Part shown: in pieces, positions 24,985 to 32,683 of the stretch
How the letters are laid out: each line of letters opens with the position of its first letter
Position numbering within the stretch: the stretch's first letter is position 1
Assembly: GCA_022822865.1 (NCBI GenBank)
Contig: JAJDYJ010000047.1
Location: 1 to 64,000, forward strand
Length of the DNA stretch: 64,000 nt
Origin: Pseudomonadales bacterium
GTDB taxonomy: Bacteria; Pseudomonadota; Gammaproteobacteria; Pseudomonadales; Pseudohongiellaceae
Direction of reading: 5' to 3'
Made by a program: the position numbers and the translations under genes
Notes under the pieces: generated by a model
The model's database searches: none
What the model was told of the DNA's origin: nothing
The model's input: only the letters and a program-made list of their open reading frames with translations

Positions 24985-27183
24985 ATGAAAATCGCTGAAT
25001 CGATTTTGAAAACCGCTATCGGCGGATGCTTGCTGGCCCTGGCGGCCTGCGGGCGGCAGGAACCGGAAACCGCGGCTGTCGCCGAACCGGCGGGCGGGAC
25101 GTCTCCCGCCGCGGCCGTAGTTATCGATCAGGACGATATCGGCGGCGTGGTGACCGGCGCCAACGGGCCGGAAGCCGGCGTTTGGGTGATTGCCGAGACC
25201 AACGACCTGCCGACCCTGTTCTCCCGCAGCGTGGTCACCGACGATAACGGGCATTACCTGATTCCCGACCTGCCGGCGGCGCAATACGAAGTCTGGGTGC
25301 GCGGCTATGGCCTGGTGGATTCGCCCAGGGTCAACGCGTCTCCGGGCCAATCGCTCGATCTGGACGCCGTGACCGCGCCCGACGCCGCCGCGGCCGCGGC
25401 CTATTACCCCGCGGGGCACTGGTATTCGCTGCTCGATATTCCCGACCGGAGCGAATTTCCGGGCACCGGCCCCGACGGCAACGGCATCTCCATCGATATT
25501 CACAACCAGGCCGACTACATACGGCGGGTGACCAACGGCGGTTGCCTGGCCTGCCACCAGATGGGCAACGCGGCCATCCGCACCATGCCCGGCCTGTTCA
25601 GCGGTTACGATACCTCGCTCGAAGCCTGGAACCGCCGTGTCATGTCCGGGCAGGCGGGCGGCTCGATGGTCAGGGGACTGGCCGCCATGGGCGAGCGCGG
25701 CGTGCAAATGTACGCCGACTGGACCGACCGCATCGCCGCCGGAGAACTTCCGCCGGCCCCGGAACGACCTGCCGGCCTCGAACGCAATGTGGTAATCACG
25801 GTTTGGGACTGGGCGGACCCGACCGCCTATCTGCACGACCTGGTCTCCACCGACCGGCGCGACCCCACCGTGAACGGCTACGGCAATCTTTACGGCGCGC
25901 TGGAAGAAAGCGCGAACTATCTGCCGGTGCTGGACCCTGTCGAGAATTCGATTTCGCAAGTGCCGGTGTTCCCGGAAGATCCCGATTACAATCCCCCTCC
26001 GCCCACACCGCTGGCGGAATCTCCCTATTGGGGCGACGAGCCGATCTGGGACGCGTCGACTTCGGTGCACAATCCGATGCTCGATCACGAAGGCAGGGTC
26101 TGGATCACAGCCCGGGTGCGGGCGCCGGACAATGTGCCCGAATTCTGCCGGGAAGGTTCCGATCACCCCTCGGCCCAGGTGTTTCCGACCGGCCGCGCCG
26201 GCCGCCATCTCGGGGTTTACGATCCCGACACCGATGTCTATACGCCGATCAACACCTGTTTCAGCACGCACCACCTGATGTTCGCCGAGGACGAGGACCA
26301 TACCTTGTGGACCAGCGGCGGCGGCAGCGTCATCGGCTGGCTCAATACCCGGGAATTTCTTGAAACCGGCGATTCCGTGGCGGCCCAGGGCTGGACGCCT
26401 TTCATCCTCGACACCAACGGCAACGGCGTGCGCGACGCGGACTACACCGAACCGGGCGAAGCCGCAGATCCGGCGCGCGACATGCGCATCGACGGCCGAT
26501 ACTACGGCGTGGCGCCGGCGCCCGACGGCACGATCTGGGGTTCTTCCCTCGGTTATCCCGGCGCCGTCGTGCGGCTCGTGCCCGGAGACGACCCGGCCAC
26601 CACCGCGCTGACGGAAATCTTCCAGCCGCCTCTCGACGCCAACGGCGACCCGGTCGAAGGCTTCTCGCCACGGGGCATGGACATCGATCGCAACGGCGTG
26701 GTCTGGGCGGCCATGGCCAGCGGCCACATGGCGAGTTTCGACCGTTCGCTTTGCACCGGCCCGCTGAACGGCCCGGAAGCGACGGGGCAACATTGTCCGG
26801 AAGGCTGGACTTTCTATACCGAACCCCTGCCGCAATTCAGGAATCTCGACCTGCCGGGAAGCGCCGAAGGCAGCTATTACACCTGGGTCGACCAGTTCAA
26901 CACATTCGGCCTCGGCGAGAACACGCCGATCAATACCGGCAATCAGTCCGGCGCGCTGCTCGTGCTGAACGACGGCGAATGGGTGCGCCTGCGGGTGCCC
27001 TATCCGCTCGGGTTTTACACGAAGTGGCTGGACGGCCGCATCGACGATCCGGACGCCGGCTGGAAAGGCCGCGGCTTATGGGCGACCTATAGCAGCCGCG
27101 CGCCTTTCCATATGGAAACCGGGGCGGGAACCACGAGCAAGGTCTATCACTTCCAGATGCGGCCCGACCCGCTTGCGAGGTGA
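24985..27183 (+). CDS. Lipoprotein with carboxypeptidase-regulatory-like domain, haem motif and beta-propeller
   Basis: The ATG at 24985 (MKIAESILKTAIGGCLLALAACGRQ) gives 732 aa with a lipobox LAAC; the track's earlier start adds 20 residues. Next comes a carboxypeptidase-regulatory-like beta-sandwich (GGVVTGANGPEAGVWVIAET ... ITDDNGHYLIPDLP style), then a c-type haem motif CLACH near residue 190, then a long propeller-like region with D-x-x-G-x-V/I-W repeats (LDHEGRVWITARV, MDIDRNGVVWAAM), similar to streptogramin-lyase-like proteins. Probably a membrane-anchored periplasmic redox protein. No partner is certain; the NHL propeller is divergently encoded 150 bases away. Confidence 0.7.
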   Translation: MKIAESILKTAIGGCLLALAACGRQEPETAAVAEPAGGTSPAAAVVIDQDDIGGVVTGANGPEAGVWVIAETNDLPTLFSRSVVTDDNGHYLIPDLPAAQYEVWVRGYGLVDSPRVNASPGQSLDLDAVTAPDAAAAAAYYPAGHWYSLLDIPDRSEFPGTGPDGNGISIDIHNQADYIRRVTNGGCLACHQMGNAAIRTMPGLFSGYDTSLEAWNRRVMSGQAGGSMVRGLAAMGERGVQMYADWTDRIAAGELPPAPERPAGLERNVVITVWDWADPTAYLHDLVSTDRRDPTVNGYGNLYGALEESANYLPVLDPVENSISQVPVFPEDPDYNPPPPTPLAESPYWGDEPIWDASTSVHNPMLDHEGRVWITARVRAPDNVPEFCREGSDHPSAQVFPTGRAGRHLGVYDPDTDVYTPINTCFSTHHLMFAEDEDHTLWTSGGGSVIGWLNTREFLETGDSVAAQGWTPFILDTNGNGVRDADYTEPGEAADPARDMRIDGRYYGVAPAPDGTIWGSSLGYPGAVVRLVPGDDPATTALTEIFQPPLDANGDPVEGFSPRGMDIDRNGVVWAAMASGHMASFDRSLCTGPLNGPEATGQHCPEGWTFYTEPLPQFRNLDLPGSAEGSYYTWVDQFNTFGLGENTPINTGNQSGALLVLNDGEWVRLRVPYPLGFYTKWLDGRIDDPDAGWKGRGLWATYSSRAPFHMETGAGTTSKVYHFQMRPDPLAR

Positions 27184-27198
27184 AGGTAACCTGTCAAG

Positions 27199-28221
27199 TC
27201 AGTCTTCGGATTGCTGTTGCAGGTAGTGCTCGACTTCCTTGACCCGGGCGCCTTTCAGCATCATTTCCATCGCATAGTTGCCTTCGTGGCAAGCGTACTC
27301 GTAGGGAATCTGGTCCGTCGGCGGCCAGACCATCTCGCCGCTGTAGCTGTCGGTATAATCCGCGTCTTCCACCGTGAAGGCATAGACCAGACCCCCGCCT
27401 TCGAGGGGGCTGAAGCGTTCTACGACGCGGCGGTCCGCGGGTTGACGCGGCTGATCCAGAAAATTGACGGTTTCGACGACCAGGGTGTCGCCTTCCCACC
27501 AGCCGATCGAATCCCCGTCGTACTTCGCGAGCGCGGCGGGTTTGTGCTCCCCGTCGCCCAGGCGGATGATTCGCGCCCAGTTCATCCACTCGACATAGAG
27601 CATCATGTAGTCATCTGTTTGAACGATGGTCTTGATATTGTTGTAGGCCCTTGAAGAAATTGGAATCGTGGCTGCCGGGAAATAAATGCAGCGCACCTGC
27701 AACATCTGGTTTTCGGGGCCGTCGAAAGGCTGGTCGCCGGTTTCAAGCCACCAGGCGCCGCCCGGATCCTCCCATTCGAAGCGGGGCGCGGCGTCGGCCT
27801 TTGCCTGCCCTTCCGGCGTACGCGGAGGCAGCCGCCCGTTCTCGGGATAGGTCAGGATCGAAGTCCGGTATTGCCCGTCGAGGGCGAATGCGTCATTGCC
27901 CCGGTCGAACCAGAAATCGTTGTAGGAACCGATCGTTCCGCCTTGCTCGGGCGGAGCGCGATTCGGATCGCCCGGTGCGGAATCGGCTGCGCGCGTGTTC
28001 ATCTCGCGGTTGCGCAAGGCCTGTACTTCTTCCTCGTTCAGATACAGCCTGTTGCCGAATCGTTGGGGCCGCTGGTATGGCGTCAATGTCGAGATGTCGT
28101 AGTTGCCGCTGAAATCGGGCTTGCCCGAGGAAGTGCGCGGATAGTCGTCCTGCGCTGTCGCGAATCCCGCCGCGGTCATCAGGACAAACAGGGAAAGTAT
28201 CGGTGACGGATTCCTGAACAT
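27199..28221 (-). CDS. Secreted protein of unknown function (paralogue of 22732-23724)
   Basis: 340 aa from the ATG at 28221 (MFRNPSPILSLFVLMTAAGFATAQ), with a signal peptide; the track starts four codons earlier at a GTG. It shares with the 22732 gene an N-terminal PDFSGNYDISTLTPYQRPQRFGNRLYLNEEE block, a middle GDSIGWWEGDTLVVET block and a C-terminal YACHEGNYAMEMMLKGAR block. The conserved single Cys-His (ACHEGN) and Trp-Glu residues are notable, but no enzyme class can be named. Convergent with the lipoprotein gene (15 bases). Confidence 0.7.
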   Translation of the reverse strand: MFRNPSPILSLFVLMTAAGFATAQDDYPRTSSGKPDFSGNYDISTLTPYQRPQRFGNRLYLNEEEVQALRNREMNTRAADSAPGDPNRAPPEQGGTIGSYNDFWFDRGNDAFALDGQYRTSILTYPENGRLPPRTPEGQAKADAAPRFEWEDPGGAWWLETGDQPFDGPENQMLQVRCIYFPAATIPISSRAYNNIKTIVQTDDYMMLYVEWMNWARIIRLGDGEHKPAALAKYDGDSIGWWEGDTLVVETVNFLDQPRQPADRRVVERFSPLEGGGLVYAFTVEDADYTDSYSGEMVWPPTDQIPYEYACHEGNYAMEMMLKGARVKEVEHYLQQQSED

Positions 28222-28289
28222 AATTTTCACCACGTTCGTTACAAGTCGAAATGCCGGTCGCTCTACCTCATTCTACGCGCCTGGGCCGC

Positions 28290-28850
28290 TCAATCCAGCG
28301 AGGGATGCTCATATCCGGCCGGCAATACCTGTTCGTGATCGACGCGGATGCTCAGATATGTGATCTGCTCCTGGATATGACGGAATCCGTGCGGTACGCC
28401 GGCGGGAATCACGACGATGTCCCCCGCGGCGACGGCCTGCACCTGGCCGTCGGTTACTGTGCGCCTGCCGCTCGGTCCGATGAGTTCGCGCACCGCCGTG
28501 GCGTCGGCGGGAAATTCGATGGGATCCGTTTCATCGCCTCCGGTAACCAGAATGCCCGAACCGGAAAGAATGTAGTACACCTCGGTAACCCGGTGGTGCA
28601 GGATCGAGGTTACCTCCTCGCCCTCGGTGCGCGTGCCCGCCCGGCGCAGAATGCCGACCGCCACGTTCAGGTCGTCGCCGATATCGACAATCCTGATCTG
28701 CTGATCGATCGTATCGCCGAGATTCTCGAAGACTGTCATGATCTCCGCATAGGGAATATGGGTGGCGTTGTCCGGTTCCTGGGCCTGGACGCCGGCTGTG
28801 AAGACGAGCGGAATCGCCGCGACGAATGATTTCAGGGCATTGCTGTTCAT
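28290..28850 (-). CDS. Secreted cupin-domain protein
   Basis: 186 aa with signal peptide MNSNALKSFVAAIPLVFTAGVQAQ. The cupin motifs are HHRVTEVYYILSGSGILVTGG and, later, GDIVVIPAGVPHGF, giving the metal-binding His/Glu/His pattern of a small beta-barrel. Function could be sugar, hormone-like or oxidised small-molecule binding; none is indicated. It is divergent from the FAD dehydrogenase gene (start 28922), so the 71-base gap must hold both promoters. Confidence 0.75.
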   Translation of the reverse strand: MNSNALKSFVAAIPLVFTAGVQAQEPDNATHIPYAEIMTVFENLGDTIDQQIRIVDIGDDLNVAVGILRRAGTRTEGEEVTSILHHRVTEVYYILSGSGILVTGGDETDPIEFPADATAVRELIGPSGRRTVTDGQVQAVAAGDIVVIPAGVPHGFRHIQEQITYLSIRVDHEQVLPAGYEHPSLD

Positions 28851-28921
28851 TGATTTCTGCTCCGGTTGATCGTTTGCTTGTGTGCTACCATGCGCGTCCG
28901 CGTATTGAACCTGACCCGATC

Positions 28922-30331
28922 ATGACTTCGCAAGCGGTTTCCGCCCGGCCGGACCTGTTCGAGCGGCTCAAGGAGATCGTCGGCCCCGCCGGATACCGGG
29001 ACGGCGACGACATCGAACCGAAGAACTATCAGGACCTGATGGAAGACCGGGCCATTCGCCCGCCGCTGCTGCTGCGGCCCGCGAATACCGGGGAAGTTTC
29101 CGCGATTCTTGCCCTGTGCCATGCCGCGGGCCAGCCGGTGGCGCCCCAGGGCGGCATGACCGGCCTCGTTTCCGGCGCCGCGCCGCTCGAAAACGAGATT
29201 TGCCTAAGCCTCGAACGCATGAACAAAGTGGTCGAACTCGACCCGTACACCAGCACCATGACTGTCGAAGCCGGCGTGCCGCTGCAAGTAATCCAGGAGC
29301 AGGCCGATGCCGAGGGGCTGCTGTTTCCGCTCGACCTCGGCGCCCGCGGCAGTTGCACCATCGGCGGCAACCTGTCGACCAATGCCGGCGGCAACCGCGT
29401 CATCCGCTATGGCATGACTCGCGAATTGGTCGTCGGCCTCGAAGCGGTGCTCGCCGACGGCACCGTCATCGACAACCTGCACAAACTGCGCAAGAACAAT
29501 ACCGGCTACGACATAAAGCAATTGTTCATCGGCAGCGAAGGCACGCTGGGAATCATTACCCGGGCCGTGCTGAAGCTCTTTCCCCGACCCGACAGCCAGG
29601 CGGTCGCCATGTGCGGCACGGGCACGTTCCGGCAGGTCGCGGACCTGCTGGTGCATGCCCAGGCCAGGCTCGGAGCCAATCTCAGCGCCTTTGAAGTACT
29701 CTGGCAAAACACCTACCAACTGGTTGACGTTCACGTGCCCCACGCCAGCGTGCCCTTGCCCGACAGTCACGCCTTTTACGTGCTGGCCGAAAGCATGGGC
29801 TCGGACGAGGCCACCGACGGCGAACTGTTCCTCGACATGCTCGATGAAGCCAGCCGCAAGGACCTGATCGAAGAGGTGGTGGTCGCCGATACGTCCGACA
29901 AGATCAGGAAACTGTGGACCGTGCGCGACGCCGCCGCCGAAATCGCTCCGGGAGTCGGCTATCTCCATACCTACGACGTCAGCATGAACGTCGCCGACAT
30001 GGGCTATTTCGGCGAGGAAGTCGAACACCGGCTGCGGGAAAAGTGGCCGGACGCCATTCTCGGCCTGTTCGGCCACATCGGCGACGGCAATCTGCATATC
30101 GTCATCAACGTCGGGCCGGAAACCCGCGCCCTGCACCTGCGACTCGACGAAGTGATTTACGGCCTGATCCGCGAGTTGAAGGGCTCGGTCTCGGCCGAGC
30201 ATGGCATCGGCATCATGAAACGGCCGTTCCTGCCGTATAGCCGGAGCAGGAACGAAATCGAACTGATGCGCAATCTGAAACAGAGCCTGGACCCGAACGG
30301 CATCCTCAATCCGGGCCGGATATTCAACTGA
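28922..30331 (+). CDS. FAD-dependent D-2-hydroxyacid dehydrogenase (GlcD / D-lactate / D-2-hydroxyglutarate type)
   Basis: 469 aa from the ATG at 28922 (MTSQAVSARPDLFERL). The FAD-binding PCMH domain has VAPQGGMTGLVSGAAP and GGNLSTNAGGNRVIRYGMTRELVVGLEAVLADG; the C-terminal FAD-oxidase domain has FGHIGDGNLHIVI and SAEHGIGIMKRPFL with the metal-binding His residues. Oxidises a D-2-hydroxy acid to the 2-oxo acid, passing electrons to a quinone or flavoprotein. Followed by an SDR gene 19 bases later, so probably one operon with the SDR and nitroreductase. Confidence 0.88.
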   Translation: MTSQAVSARPDLFERLKEIVGPAGYRDGDDIEPKNYQDLMEDRAIRPPLLLRPANTGEVSAILALCHAAGQPVAPQGGMTGLVSGAAPLENEICLSLERMNKVVELDPYTSTMTVEAGVPLQVIQEQADAEGLLFPLDLGARGSCTIGGNLSTNAGGNRVIRYGMTRELVVGLEAVLADGTVIDNLHKLRKNNTGYDIKQLFIGSEGTLGIITRAVLKLFPRPDSQAVAMCGTGTFRQVADLLVHAQARLGANLSAFEVLWQNTYQLVDVHVPHASVPLPDSHAFYVLAESMGSDEATDGELFLDMLDEASRKDLIEEVVVADTSDKIRKLWTVRDAAAEIAPGVGYLHTYDVSMNVADMGYFGEEVEHRLREKWPDAILGLFGHIGDGNLHIVINVGPETRALHLRLDEVIYGLIRELKGSVSAEHGIGIMKRPFLPYSRSRNEIELMRNLKQSLDPNGILNPGRIFN

Positions 30332-30350
30332 AACAGGAAATTCACCGGTA

Positions 30351-31070
30351 ATGAAAGATCTGAACGGAAAGACCGTGGTCATCGTCGGCGGCACCGCCGG
30401 CATCGGCCTGGCGACCGCGCAAGCGGCGGCCGCGGCGGGAGCGAAAGTCTGGGCCGCGGGCCGCAGCGAAGCCCATCGTGACAAGGCCACGGCAACGGCA
30501 GCCGGGGCCTTTGCAGTGCGCGAAGCGGACATTCATGACACAGACGCGCTCGAAGCGCTGTTCGGCGAAGCCGGCCGCATCGATCATCTGGTCTTGTGCG
30601 CCATCGGCGGCGAACGCACGCTCAAGCCGTTCCTCGAACAGACCGAAGAACAGTTCAAGGCCGCCTACGGCAAACTCTGGGGCTACGCGAATGCGGTGCG
30701 GACCGGTGCGCCCTTCCTGGCCGAAGACGGTTCGATCACCCTGGTCAGCGGCTCCCCCGCGCGCAAGATCAAGCCGGGGCAGTCAGCGCTCAGTTGCGTC
30801 GGCGGCGCCGTCGAGAACCTGGCGCGCTGTCTGGCGGTTGAAATGGCGCCCATCCGCGTCAATATCGTATCCCCGGGCACCATCGACACGGCAATGTTCG
30901 ACTCGTTTGGCGACGCCAGGGAGGAACGCCTCAAGGCCGTCACCGGCGGCCATCTGATCAAGCGCGCCGGAACCCCGAACGAAGTGGCCGAGGGCGTTCT
31001 GTTCGTCATCAACAACCGCTTCGTCACCGGCACTACCGTCGACGTCGACGGCGGCCGCATTCTCAGTTAA
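30351..31070 (+). CDS. SDR-family protein lacking the usual Tyr-x-x-x-Lys
   Basis: 239 aa Rossmann-fold protein. The nucleotide-binding motif GGTAGIGLATAQ near residue 12 and the C-terminal GTTVDVDGG are typical of short-chain dehydrogenases. In the active-site helix, where YxxxK is expected, the sequence reads LSCVG before GAVENLARCLAVEMAP, so both catalytic residues seem to be missing. It may bind NAD(P) without normal reductase action, or use another residue. AGGAA lies ahead of the ATG. Confidence 0.78.
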   Translation: MKDLNGKTVVIVGGTAGIGLATAQAAAAAGAKVWAAGRSEAHRDKATATAAGAFAVREADIHDTDALEALFGEAGRIDHLVLCAIGGERTLKPFLEQTEEQFKAAYGKLWGYANAVRTGAPFLAEDGSITLVSGSPARKIKPGQSALSCVGGAVENLARCLAVEMAPIRVNIVSPGTIDTAMFDSFGDAREERLKAVTGGHLIKRAGTPNEVAEGVLFVINNRFVTGTTVDVDGGRILS

Positions 31071-31100
31071 TCGATAATCGCAATCAGAACGTCAGCTAAC

Positions 31101-31820
31101 ATGAACAAGATGATCAAGGAACTCGCCGGCGCCGCCGAGGCGCTCGAACCCGATATGAGCCTGCTCGAGGCCATCGCCGAACGGCGCTCGGTGCGCGGCT
31201 TCCTCGACCGCGAAGTGCCGCCGGAAGTCATGACGCGCATTTTCGATATCGCCCGGCAGGCGCCGTCGAATTGCAACGTGCAGCCGTGGAAGGTCTATGT
31301 CGCCTCGGGCGCCCTCAAGGACCGCCTGCGGCAACAGATGTACGAAAACACCGCCAACGGCGTGCCGCCGAACCCGGATTACGAATATCGCGGCGATTTC
31401 CGCGACGAGTATCGCGTACGCCAGGTGGAATGCGCCGTGGCGCTGTACTCGCAGATGGGCATCGGCCGGCACGACCGCGAAGGGCGCATGCGCGCGGTCT
31501 TGCGCAATTTCGAATTCTTCGACGCGCCCCACATCGCCTTCATCGGCATGAATCCGGCATTCGGCACGACCGTGGCGGTCGACGTCGGCATGTACGCCCA
31601 GACGCTGATGTTGACCATGGTCGCATTCGGCCTGCATAGCTGCCCCATGGGAAGCATGCGCAATTACCCGGACCTGATCCGGGAAGCCTTCGATATCAGG
31701 GACGGCACAAAGATCCTGTTCGGCGTCAGCTTCGGCTACGAGGACGCCGAAGTGCCCGCAAACGCCACCCGCACGACGCGCGCGCCACTCGACGAAAACG
31801 TCGTCTTCCGCTCGGAGTGA
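31101..31820 (+). CDS. Nitroreductase-family FMN protein
   Basis: 239 aa. The N-terminal IAERRSVRGFLDREVPPEVMTRIFDIARQAPSNCNVQPWKVYV is the classic FMN-binding start of the family; SCPMGSMRNYPDLIREAFDI and ILFGVSFGYED near the end also fit. The family reduces nitro compounds, quinones or, in special members, removes halogens; the substrate is not evident. It follows the SDR gene by 30 bases on the same strand. Confidence 0.88.
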   Translation: MNKMIKELAGAAEALEPDMSLLEAIAERRSVRGFLDREVPPEVMTRIFDIARQAPSNCNVQPWKVYVASGALKDRLRQQMYENTANGVPPNPDYEYRGDFRDEYRVRQVECAVALYSQMGIGRHDREGRMRAVLRNFEFFDAPHIAFIGMNPAFGTTVAVDVGMYAQTLMLTMVAFGLHSCPMGSMRNYPDLIREAFDIRDGTKILFGVSFGYEDAEVPANATRTTRAPLDENVVFRSE

Positions 31821-31839
31821 AAGCGGCGGGGACAATGAC

Positions 31840-32328
31840 TTGGCGCTGAAACCCGTAATTCTGCTGCACGATCTCGACAACCGGATGGTGGACCGCTGGG
31901 CGCGGCTGATCGGCGAAACCGGCCGCTACGCGACCATCAACACCTATAACGAAACCCACGCCCGCGAGGCCATCCGCCAGTACAACCGCGGCTTCGGCCT
32001 GCTCACCAACCGCCTGGCCTGCCTGATCACCGGCTGGAACAATCATCGCCGCCCGGCCGAACAATTGCTGTTCCGATTACGACGCGAGGAGGGACGCAGT
32101 CCTTTTCGGCGACCTACACCGGTAATCGTCATCACCGAAGATCATCGCCAGGACCTGAAAGCCGAAGCGCTCGACCCCGAACACGGCCGCGCCGCCGCCT
32201 ACCTCGACGCCGACGATTTTGGGGACACGCTCGTGGACTTGCTCAACCGAATCGTGTTCGAACAAGGCGCGGACGAACTAAATTCCATTGCCTACGCAAA
32301 ACTGCGTCGAGAATCCCGCACGCTGTGA
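31840..32328 (+). CDS. Small receiver-like protein of unknown function
   Basis: 162 aa, read from a TTG at 31840 (LALKPVILLHDLDNRMVDRW), with GGCGGGGA upstream as a likely ribosome site; no in-frame ATG fits better. The alternating strands and helices (PVILLHDLD, ACLITGWNN, TPVIVITEDHR, AAAYLDADDFGDTLVDLLNRIVFEQ) resemble a response-regulator receiver fold, with Asp in the first and second strands, but without a linked output domain. Function unknown. Nineteen bases after the nitroreductase gene. Confidence 0.55.
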   Translation: MALKPVILLHDLDNRMVDRWARLIGETGRYATINTYNETHAREAIRQYNRGFGLLTNRLACLITGWNNHRRPAEQLLFRLRREEGRSPFRRPTPVIVITEDHRQDLKAEALDPEHGRAAAYLDADDFGDTLVDLLNRIVFEQGADELNSIAYAKLRRESRTL

Positions 32329-32683
32329 GTCGCCGTCTGGCGGGCGGTGTGCAGCGGGCGTGCGAGGCATGGGTGAGGCCCGGTCGGCGTAGCCGACAAG
32401 AAGCAACGCTTCTTGAGGGCCGAACGACTTGCCATGGATGGCAAGGCTGGGGGTTAGCGAAACCACCAATGTCGCGCCAGGGACGGCATGCACGATCCAA
32501 TCGAAGCCAGCCAACACAGACGTATTTACGGCGTCCGCTGCAAACCGCCCGCCAGGCGGCGACGGGACCGAAGCCACCATTCTCCACCTGTGACATTAAG
32601 TCGCATTTCGGCGATTGCAATCGTTCGCATCAATTGGCAGTCTAGGCGGTTGAATTTGCCAAGAAACAACCAGGGGGCCATTC
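32329..32683. other. 355-base intergenic region with a folded element and no gene
   Basis: No ORF with a convincing start or family resemblance is seen on either strand. The left part contains the cluster of palindromes described separately. The right part leads into the TPR gene and should carry its promoter; GGGGG lies about 9 bases before that ATG. Confidence 0.6.
32377..32445. repeat. Cluster of three perfect hairpins, partly nested
   Basis: GTCGGC-GTA-GCCGAC (32383-32397) and CAAGAAGC-AAC-GCTTCTTG (32397-32415) are enclosed by GGCCC (32377-32381) / GGGCC (32417-32421). CTTGCCAT-GG-ATGGCAAG (32428-32445) follows. This branched shape is like the repetitive extragenic palindromes of many proteobacteria. 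Only one copy of this form was noticed in the window. Confidence 0.6.

Noticed and set aside
24847-26835. 662-aa minus-strand ORF
   Set aside because: Antisense to the haem-motif lipoprotein, which has a signal peptide, lipobox and real domains; the antisense frame has none.
32377-32445. tRNA gene or CRISPR repeat
   Set aside because: The hairpins do not form a cloverleaf with tRNA invariant bases, and there are no regularly spaced direct repeats.
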